Shown piece after piece: positions 57,601-64,000 of a DNA stretch of 64,000 nt (its first letter is position 1; every line of letters begins with the position of its first letter). The stretch spans positions 6,696,032 to 6,760,031 of the forward strand of contig NC_049990.1 of the NCBI RefSeq assembly GCF_000003815.2, written 5' to 3'. The position numbers and the translations under genes are program-made. Origin of the DNA: Branchiostoma floridae. Lineage: Eukaryota; Chordata; Leptocardii; Amphioxiformes; Branchiostomatidae. The notes below the pieces were generated by a model. The model was given only the letters and a program-made list of their open reading frames with translations, ran no database searches and was not told where the DNA came from.

Positions 57601-59677
57601 ACTTGAAGCGCATTTCATGGCCGTTACCGATGACACATCTTTTATAAAATCGTTATGTCATCCACTTGCATGAAAATATCTTCATGGCTTTCATGGACCC
57701 ATTTCGACGCACAGTATTTTTAAACTACGGTGATTCAGAAAAAATACTACCAATTATCGGACAGTGGTTATCTTTTTTTATTTACTTAGGATTCACCTGG
57801 GTAGATGGGGGGGGGGGGGGGCGCGAAGGAGGCCATATGACCGAAGGAGGCCATATATATAGGATTCACCGCAAAGGCTCATGGAGCCACTCAAACGTTT
57901 TGGGTTATAATACTGTATTGTGAAAGATGTCTGTTAACCCTTGACTTCATCAATCAAACAATCAAAAATGGTTTATTAGTAAAACAAAGTACTGGCAGCC
58001 AGGGGCTGAATTGTGACTTGTTGTACATTAAAATCTCTGCTTACTTAATATAATTAACATACACAATCAATTTCTAGCACGTGATTGCACTTTAAAACAA
58101 ATGATCTCGGAGAGAATTGCTGTTTAAGTGGATAGTTCATTTAACATGAATAAAAGCATACATAGTTTACAGTTCATAAACATTGTCATTTTTTTCTCGT
58201 TGAGAAGCCTTAGCATTGATGGTACAGGACTGTTGCGGAATCTTGTAGTGCGGAAGGTAGGTACGGTCAGTGTTTGTGAATTCCGCAGGTTACGGCCATG
58301 CGTCTGACCACGGGTTTGCGGTAACAGGTGTGCAGTTCTTTCTGACTTCTGCATACTGGATGCAAACCTTCGGCAGAGGTTGGTCCTTCTGATGAGTAGT
58401 CAGTGTAGTTACGCCCGAGGACTGTTCGGCAGGCGCGTCTCTGTACAAGTTCCAAGGTTGCAGTCTGTTTGCTTGTAAGACTGTTGTGGTACACTGGTGC
58501 ACAATATTCCAGAATAGGCCTGATAAATCCACAGTACACCGTTACCAAGTCAGCCACCGGTAGTCCGAGCGTCTTAAACAGTTTCAGATTGTACCCATGG
58601 GGAAGCAAGTCCGAGGAAGCTTATTCCATAGCGATGTCAGGTTGATCCGTCTTCTACTCGTATGGTCTGGCCAATGCTTGACTTTGTCTTTTTTATCAAG
58701 TGATAATATCCAGTCTATTATCTTGTTAATAACTATAGCCTGTGTGGACTGTCTTTGGCTGAGTTCATGTTAACTTTCGAAACGTGTTAGTTCCTAGATT
58801 AGTGTTAGTATCAGAGAGTTAGTTTTAAAGTGACAAAACAAACTTTTGAGAAAAACAGTGAAACATTAATAAATCAACAGGAAATCAAACTCAACAGGAA
58901 CAAAACGGATAAATCAATAGATAATATAAGATAAAACGGTTCTTCCGTGACAGCACATCTCCATCCTCAAACTTTGACGGTATTGACAAACCTGAAGAAT
59001 GGGAATACACGACATTAGTCATGATCAACATAATGCACTGGTCAACTAGCCACCGAAAGTGACAGTGGTTTCAAAAAGTGGGCATCCTAAAAAAAATTGT
59101 TAAATTACCCTAGTTAAAAAATGTAACATAAAAGGAAATATGTAATCAACAAAACAGTATCAACTCTGTCGCTCGTTTATTCATATCGAGATATTCCTAC
59201 ATTATCCTGTTAATCGGGGCCTGACGCCTGTCATGACCTCAAGTGACCTCCAGTCGGTGCGTTAAAACCGACACATTTCCAACATCTATTGGGAACGCAT
59301 CGGAAGACTGACGGAAAAACAATGGGCGGGCGCCATTGATTTGGCCTGATTTCTGGATTTCTGTCGGATCCAACATCGGAAAATCTGAATGTGAAAATCC
59401 GACACAAATCTTACATAATTACGTTATCAACCCATTGACAATCCGACCTCCCCGTGCACTGTGGTATCTCAGCAAATCTAGATTTTAACGGCCCCCCTCC
59501 CCCCCTAAAAATACCCAAGTGCCAACATATACCCACCGATTCCTCTGGCTCGTCGGCAGCTTTCCGTTCCTTCGTCCGCTGCGAGGGTCTCACGGACTGG
59601 TCCTCTACGATCTGCTCGGCGAGCGATCCGGCATGTTGCTCTGTTTTTAGCCGCTTTACCTTCTTAACTTTCCCCAT
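45621..59677 (-). CDS. BYSL: bystin, nine exons, complete
   Basis: Exons in transcript order: 59537-59677, 49545-49763, 49013-49145, 48153-48292, 47454-47551, 47119-47197, 46860-46925, 46248-46456 and 45621-45909. All introns are GT-AG and phases close to 457 residues (human is 437). Bystin (yeast Enp1) is a nucleolar assembly factor of the pre-40S ribosomal subunit. Visible features: a basic start ([11 protein letters not shown]), [18 protein letters not shown], and an acidic tract [19 protein letters not shown] (95-113). The bystin core follows with [66 protein letters not shown] and [17 protein letters not shown]. The tail has three GASS repeats absent from the usual short ending. Intron 1 is 9.8 kb and filled by transposons; the other introns are at most about 0.9 kb. 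Exon 1 was placed by its match to the family N-terminus and phase 0 donor. Confidence 0.95.
47790..48130. repeat. tandem duplication in BYSL intron
   Basis: Two diverged copies offset by about 179 bp share AACCATGGTCTG, TATGAAACACA and CTACTAAACCTT.ATCTCCAAT. A short GAT run (about 47929-47943) lies between. It sits between BYSL exons 4 and 5. Confidence 0.65.
48300..49000. other. BYSL intron sequence with SINE-like fragments
   Basis: AGTCAGGAAAGTTGTG (about 48616) and AACTCAGGAAAGTCATGTAG (about 48898), both followed by GCCATTCCCAA, are fragments of the same repeat as 42780-42930. Nothing else was recognised. Confidence 0.4.
49791..49940. repeat. GCGG/CGCG-type MITE in BYSL intron 1
   Basis: TACTGTAAATGTATTTAAGT at the left is answered by ACTTTCGTGG on the opposite strand and CTGCATTTACTGT at the right. 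The interior has GTTTGCGG, TTTCGCGG and CTTTTCGCGGTGGTTTTG. Related sequence lies at 2230-2510. It sits just 5' of exon 2 on the gene strand. Confidence 0.55.
51375..54877 (-). pseudogene. LINE ORF2: APE endonuclease and reverse transcriptase, two lesions
   Basis: The endonuclease part (54227-54877) shows ATLNVCG, the LQESH glutamate, [14 protein letters not shown] and GDFN. A single TGA at 54227-54229 interrupts the same frame where the family has an Arg-containing motif before LDR, consistent with decay of a CpG codon. The frame then continues to 52445 with RT blocks [40 protein letters not shown] and the catalytic YADD ([11 protein letters not shown]). A frameshift near 52450-52490 moves the C-terminal part ([13 protein letters not shown] stretch, [17 protein letters not shown], a C-x-H knuckle-like segment) into another frame ending at 51375. 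Few lesions imply a fairly young copy. Confidence 0.85.
54877..56181 (-). CDS. LINE ORF1: CCHC nucleic-acid-binding protein
   Basis: An intact 434-codon frame. Three CX2CX4HX4C zinc knuckles stand in series: [28 protein letters not shown] and [14 protein letters not shown], preceded by a globular region ([20 protein letters not shown]) that may be RRM-like. An acidic Ser-rich stretch ([18 protein letters not shown]) and a Lys/Arg-rich block follow. It would bind the element RNA. Its stop TAA shares its last base with the ORF2 ATG. Confidence 0.85.
   Translation of the reverse strand: MRRDNSICVTYTAQKDKLSEQETWALLDSVGIPTSSLQTVQALNATSFDLTFRTLHDRKLYGGKLSALQYLDVRVYGSAETVVTATRIPDEFDDNHVRYWLSRYGQVLASRMTTYRDRPTVRNGNRQYKVILKPGANIPSSWRLADGRLAFFRYVGQQRTCLKCYQEGHEAAQCTVIFCNKCQLIGHTSAECSNQVVCNQCGKEGHTARRCPTSYANKLLPDNKWTSGPAAEATVASAKTPGQSEQSQVNETVSSGKSQSEQTNETDSSDSGSEESGEDDSAEEFASSDELTEKERELERELLLEATQPSPSSAERIEPNGEQDTTHPRNKKRKKRKGKAKNGRKQNNEVEEPQTPVKNVVAKKKAPHTGDPSSDAMEVDQQTSKRPAPSDEEVSPKIKSEPSTVTKGPHSPGYDLPLSGELAIDEFTSSGESL
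56846..57310. repeat. 249-bp tandem duplication
   Basis: GTTGTCTATGCTCGCATACT at 56846 and GTTGTCTACGCTTGCATACT at 57095 start two diverged copies. Both contain AAAGAAACTGATTTAAGTGA, GCGTATATTTCAT and TTATGTTAATGAGGTCC. It lies inside the candidate CACTA-like element, beside the LINE 5' end. Confidence 0.8.
57311..58200. other. transposon interior, nothing coding recognised
   Basis: Includes a poly-G run at about 57807-57819. The frames at 57397-57673 and 57666-57923 show no family motif. Confidence 0.4.
58267..58608 (-). pseudogene. CR1/L2/jockey-type LINE reverse transcriptase C-terminal fragment
   Basis: [40 protein letters not shown] and [16 protein letters not shown] match the conserved segment downstream of the palm domain in many animal LINEs (IRP.LEY..PVW, then QRRA.R...G). 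The frame shifts after NYTDY; a neighbouring frame continues (58290-58532). It is 5'-truncated and dead. Confidence 0.7.
58609..59445. other. right subterminal region of the candidate CACTA-like element
   Basis: No exon. TCGGA-type words recur near 59290-59400 (GCATCGGAAGACTGACGGAA, TGTCGGATCC, ACATCGGAAAATC, ATCCGACAC). Confidence 0.5.
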
Positions 59678-61043
59678 TTTTTCTACAGACGAATTTTCCG
59701 ATCGTCGCAACGTGCAGTGGTGACCTTTGACACGGACCTCGCTTTGGGTTTTAATCCAGACGATACCATTTCTGAGGAAAGGGGTGGAGGGCATGTTACA
59801 CCCAGAAATGAAAGTTTCAAACACTTTTTACCAGAATATAACGAATATAACATGTGCCGAGCACAAAATGACTATGAGTGCTCTACTCTAGTAGAGCTAC
59901 TCTAACTGTAGTAGTGCGAAGATCTTTAACGTTAAGACTGAAAATACAGCAAAATACTGAGACTGAGTCGGATTCCTGCATCTGTTTGGAAATTGGCTTA
60001 AAACTTTACCGAGGTGCGTGAAATCTGCATAGTATTATACGAGGATGTTCATCACAGTGCTCTACTAGTGTCCATTTATTTATGTTTCCAAGTAAAGAAT
60101 AAAGTGGGCAATCCATAGTGAGGTTAGAATCCTACAAATAACATTATACATCTTGTTAACTCAGATTTCCTTGTTAACTCAGATGCTTCCGAAGTGTTTC
60201 ACACTGTCAAGATCTGTCAAGTGTCAACTTTGACTATGGTTTCGCTATAGTTGCTACTTCCATGGTGCAGAAATTTCAAAGTACTTTTATGAAAGTTCTT
60301 AGTAATGACGCTGAAGAAGAGTGATGTCTCACGGTCTGTCAATTGAAATGTCTTTAAGCAATCTTCCCCGTATCTTATCCAGTTGTAGAGATTGAATCGT
60401 CTATAAATACCAATAGAGAAATGTCTGAAAACTTTCGCAAAGCTTTGTACAGGTAATGCGGTCTGCCTGAACACCTAAGTCAACCTCAAACATGTAGTGT
60501 ACATGGGGCAACAACCTAGTATGGCGCTCTGGATTGTTTATACATTTATGAATAAGAAAAAGTAGCAAGTCCCAAGTATTTACCAGGTATTTCGAGTTAA
60601 TCCGCCTTTGAGGTCGTGTGAGGTCGTTTGAGGTCATTTAAGGTGTTTAGGCAGACCCCAGGTCATGCTGTAAGCGCATAGTCATGTGATCGGTGTAACC
60701 TGCGGCCACGTCTCATTTGCATACCTTACCATGAAAGGTTGACCCCGCAATTGTGTAACACATGACCTGCTGTTCGACCGCCCATGTTAGAATGAACATA
60801 CGCTATACAACAACAACTGTGTCGTAAGAATGTGGACGTTCTTGGGGACTGCTATGCCGGATGTGTCTTGTCGACAATCGTCCCTTTCATAGGATCGTGC
60901 AACGATCGTGCGACGTCCGGTCTGTGTGAATGCGGTTTAAACACATCCAGCTGGTACTGAAGTTGTGTGGATCGCGTAAACTTTGAACCTTCGGCTCTGA
61001 ATTATTAGATAGACACATTGCTTGTCTGTCAGGACAGAGGACC
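59678..61043. promoter_or_regulatory. divergent intergenic region between BYSL and the transporter gene
   Basis: About 1.4 kb separates the two start codons, so promoters for both genes should lie here. Three spaced AGGTC words (TGAGGTCGTG, TGAGGTCGTT, TGAGGTCATT) stand in tandem at about 60608-60638, followed by a looser AAGGTG. A palindrome CTACTCTAGTAG lies near 59883. No TATA box can be assigned. Confidence 0.4.
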
Positions 61044-63413
61044 ATGGCGGTATCTTTGGGAAAATACCGGGGCTGGATCGCTGTGCTGGGTGGAGTTTTA
61101 GTTCACCTAACCCTAGGAACTATCTACACATTCGGTAAGTATTTATAGGTGTTTAACGAATGAGGTTGAATATACGTGTATGCCCGTAGGCTTAGTGTGA
61201 AGATATATGTAGTGATTGTAGCCCCTCACCACTACTATTACTACTTATACAAATACTAAATTAGTAATACAAATACTGCCACCACCACCGTACTATTATT
61301 ACTACCACTTCCACCACCACCACTTGTACTACTGTCACTTTTGCTACTACTACGGTATTGCTAACATGTATAAACGTGGGTTACTACTACTATTGGCTAC
61401 TACCACTATCGCCACTATGGTCCCTAAATAAACGACGACGAGTACTACCACAGTACAACTATTACTACAACTGCCACTACACGTTTTTTTATTGTTACTA
61501 CTACCACTTAACTTTACTACATGTAATACTAAACGTTACCGCGGCCGCTTTTAAAATTGTCATTCTTTACTTCCGGTTTCCAGGTAACATGAACCCATAC
61601 TTAACGTCGTACATCCGGTTGAAGTCCTCCCCTTCGGACCTAACGTACAAGGTGAGAACATTCAACTCATGTCACCGTCTGGTGAGAGACTCGTGACTGG
61701 GTGCAAAGGTCTTGTTATATGAACTTTATTCTGTTTCTGTATACCGATGATATAACCACGCTTCGGCGTAACACACCAGCTTCGTCAGGTACGCGGTGCA
61801 TCAGAAGGTTGTTATGTTACAATTAACGACCTGTCATACCTAACTTTTGCACATCTAGCTGTAAACCATGTTTTGATAAAAGCCACCCAATGAGAATGCT
61901 CCTTAGAGCGTCCACACTGACAGTTTCTAATATCTAATCATTCAAAGGATTGTATACTCTTAAATTATATCCAATTTATCTAAAATCCTTGAACAAGGAA
62001 AAAGACAGATAAATCATAACTAGGGCGTTTAGATCTATCGCTATGCGCTCATTCACCATAGATTTGGTTACTTTTTATAACACCACACCAGATCCTCGTC
62101 AGCAGAATCGAAGTTAAGTTGAAACGTTTTGTCTCATAAAGGAATACATGCACCTTCGAATCTGCAGACTCCGATCGGAATCTCTTTGATCATGAGCAGA
62201 ATCGGTGATTCTGTCAGATTACAATTTCTACCATGATACATGTATATGTATTTTTTGTGACCTGTGAGCCAAACATACAAAATAACGATCTTCACTCGTT
62301 CTTCCTGAAGGTGTCTGTGTGGGTGTTCTCTCTCCAAGGCGCGGGCCAGGGGCTGAGCATGTTTGTCGGCGGCTACATCTCCCGGAGGATCGGCCCGAGG
62401 TGGACAGCGCTGCTGGGGGGATGGTTCATGAGGTCAGTACGAAACATATCAAAGCTAGTGGGCCCAAACTTACGTCACTTCTTCCCGGGCACAAGAGCTA
62501 TCTAACGTCCAAACATCGTGACCATAGCTTGTTCTGAACGCGAGATATCAGACCAGGAAGTTCTACTGTAGTACCAAGGAAGCCGATAGGGAGCCCGAAA
62601 TCTAATCATTCCAGTTCTTGTTACACCCTTACCAACACACCAAGTATGAAGCCAATTCACCTAGCCGTTCTTGAGTTATCTTGTCTACACACAGGCAGAC
62701 AGACAGACAGACAAACGCAAGATAAAATATAACCTCCATGACATTTCATGGAGGTAATAAGAATATTTCGTGGTGGTAATAAGGAGTTCTTTTGTAGTGC
62801 TATATAAAGTCGCTAGGAGGCTCATAATAGAATGTGCCCCTTGTTTTGCCGACACATACCCACATTATGAATATCAAAAAGTTCCATGAAAAGCATCTGG
62901 ATGAATATAAACAAAAGGTTGCAAGATATCAAGTTTAGGCCTACATCACAATTCCTACCCGGGTCCCGACCGGGCTGTTTGCGGAAACGAAAAAGTAAAG
63001 TTTATGCAAATGAGTATGCACAGGGCATCTGTTGAGAAAAAAAGTACAACGTATAGGAAAAGCTCTGTAAATTTGTTTACACAAGTTTTAAAAGAGGGAA
63101 GAGACTCATTCTAGATGATATGTCATTGTCATTATGTTTGGTCCGTTTCGTGTTGTCTCGGAATTTATGTCGTACTTAATTTTCGTTCCCAAAAGCTGTC
63201 CGACCGGGCTCCTTTCTGCCGGACGTTAGCCTAAGTTATTGTATTGCCCAAAAAAAGAACAGTTCTTATTTTCCTCCCTGCTGTAGTGCGGGAGTTATTC
63301 TGACGTACTTCACAGTGAGTCACTCCTTCTACGCCATCTTGGCGACGTACGGCCTGATGTTCGGACTCGGGATCGGTATAGCTTACGCGCCACCTTTGGC
63401 TTGTGCAATGAAG
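61044..63413 (+). CDS. OFA-type MFS transporter, first four exons (partial)
   Basis: Exons: 61044-61134, 61584-61651, 62311-62432 and 63287-63413, phases 1, 0 and 2, covering residues 1-136. The last donor (GTAAGT after 63413) shows that the gene continues beyond the window. The start MAVSLGKYRGWIAVLGGVLV opens a first membrane helix, and TLGTIYTFGNMNPYLTSY is characteristic of oxalate:formate-antiporter-like members. GGYISRRIGPRW is the MFS loop 2-3 signature (G-x3-R-x-G-x-R variant). Helices 3 and 4 follow in exon 4 (AILATYGLMFGLGIGIAYAPPLA). The product should be a 12-helix carrier of organic anions; substrate cannot be told. Intron 1 carries imperfect CTA/CCA triplet repeats. Confidence 0.85.
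61225..61545. repeat. imperfect triplet microsatellite
   Basis: Long run of ACT, CTA and CCA triplets with interruptions, in intron 1 of the transporter gene. Confidence 0.75.
62690..62760. repeat. GACA microsatellite and small hairpin
   Basis: CAGACAGACAGACAGACA at about 62696-62715 is followed by ACCTCCATGACATTTCATGGAGGT, a short hairpin. It lies in intron 3 of the transporter gene. Confidence 0.6.
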
Positions 63414-63479
63414 GTAAGTGCGATAGGGTTTTTTTTTGGGGGGGGTGGGGGGGGCGGTTTGACTATTTCCAGTTTTGCT

Positions 63480-63992
63480 CCCTCCATTCATACTTCAATT
63501 CCTTCAACGTGCGCGCTGTACAGGCTAACGTCACATTTCAAAACTGGGGCCCGTCCGGGCTGTTTGTGGAAACGAAAAATAGAAATGTATACGTAAATGA
63601 TGCCCACGACTTATCTCTTTACGTCTTGTGTAATTTGTTGTATTTCATTAATCTCCTAACAGATCCTACGGTAGCATAAGATAGTATCTACAGCTGACAG
63701 AGGAGTGAAGCCGGCCCTGGAGTGCGTTTGCTACTGTGAGCGCGACACGCTCCTAGGCCGGCTTCACTCGTCTGTCAGCTGTAGATACTATCTTATGCTA
63801 CCGTAGGATCTGTTAGGAGATTAATGAAATACAACAAATTACACAAGACGTAAAGAGATAAGTCGTGGGCATCATTTACGTATACATTTCTATTTTTCGT
63901 TTCCACAAACAGCCCGGACGGGCCCTAGTTTTGAAATGTGACGTTCGCCTGTACTGCGCGCACGCTGACGGAATTGAAGTATGAATGGAGAC
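63480..63992. repeat. long, nearly perfect inverted repeat reaching the window edge
   Basis: The left arm (about 63480-63716) and right arm (about 63758-63992) are inverse copies with few differences, around a loop of about 40 bp. The inner part (63649-63818) is the foldback MITE family seen at 6121-6298 (AATCTCC..CAGATCCTACGGTAGC). Sequence outside the MITE, including GCCCGTCCGGGCTGTTTGTG, is inverted too, so the symmetry exceeds the element. It lies in intron 4 of the transporter gene. Confidence 0.85.
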
Positions 63993-64000
63993 ATCACCCT

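Larger units (their letters stand above)
50293..59463. mobile_element. candidate 9.17-kb CACTA-like DNA transposon (non-autonomous, nested)
   Basis: CACAGTGCACGGGGAGGT at 50293-50310 is repeated exactly inverted at 59446-59463, and GTA flanks both sides (50290-50292, 59464-59466). Ends starting CACAG with a 3-bp target duplication are the hallmark of the CMC/EnSpm (CACTA) superfamily. Both subterminal regions carry scattered TGTCGGA or TCCGACA words, as such elements often do. No transposase frame is visible. The interior includes a Tx1-like LINE, a LINE fragment and a tandem duplication. The whole span lies in BYSL intron 1. The alternative is two unrelated solo ends. Confidence 0.6.

Overview
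This is a eukaryotic genomic window, most likely from a cephalochordate (amphioxus, Branchiostoma). The inference rests on five split genes with GT-AG introns and animal-type proteins (thymidylate kinase, bystin, a DRAM/TMEM150-type membrane protein, a death-domain protein, an OFA-type MFS transporter), a CCHC-gag/APE/RT retrotransposon of Tx1 type, and a very high density of short inverted-repeat elements. No species marker was searched. Exon models were built by reading splice sites, phase and family motifs by eye. Two runs of N (32489-32588 and 33423-33739) are assembly gaps inside a minisatellite.

Layout. 1-20 kb: no recognisable host gene; a graveyard of MITEs, foldback elements, tRNA-derived SINE-like units, a 50-bp satellite that grows out of a terminal inverted repeat, and an element with G-tract ends. 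19.7-20.1 kb: a 78-bp tandem repeat abutting 20.1-24.5 kb (+), a four-exon death-domain gene. 26.1-29.6 kb (-): complete five-exon dTMP kinase (DTYMK, 215 aa), convergent with the previous gene; a duplicated copy of its start-codon region and a pair of E2F-like sites lie upstream. 31.5-33.4 kb: 51-bp minisatellite. 36.2-36.8 kb (-): a retroelement endonuclease-like fragment. 39.1-43.5 kb (+): Frag1/DRAM/Sfk1-family gene (245 aa) with a broken duplicate of one exon. 45.6-59.7 kb (-): complete nine-exon bystin gene (BYSL, 457 aa). Its 9.8-kb first intron holds what looks like one 9.17-kb DNA transposon with CACTA-type ends and a 3-bp target duplication, itself containing a nearly intact Tx1-like LINE. 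61.0 kb to the window end (+): the first four exons of an OFA-family MFS transporter, divergent from BYSL; it ends in a long, nearly perfect inverted repeat that reaches the window edge.

The host genes do not form a pathway. DTYMK supplies dTTP, bystin builds the 40S ribosomal subunit, the DRAM-like protein belongs to a lysosome/autophagy membrane family, the death-domain protein is a probable signalling adaptor, and the transporter probably moves organic anions. The most unusual material is the repeat architecture: nested transposons with readable target duplications and empty sites, satellites born from transposon ends or exon edges, and a minisatellite whose units carry consensus splice sites.
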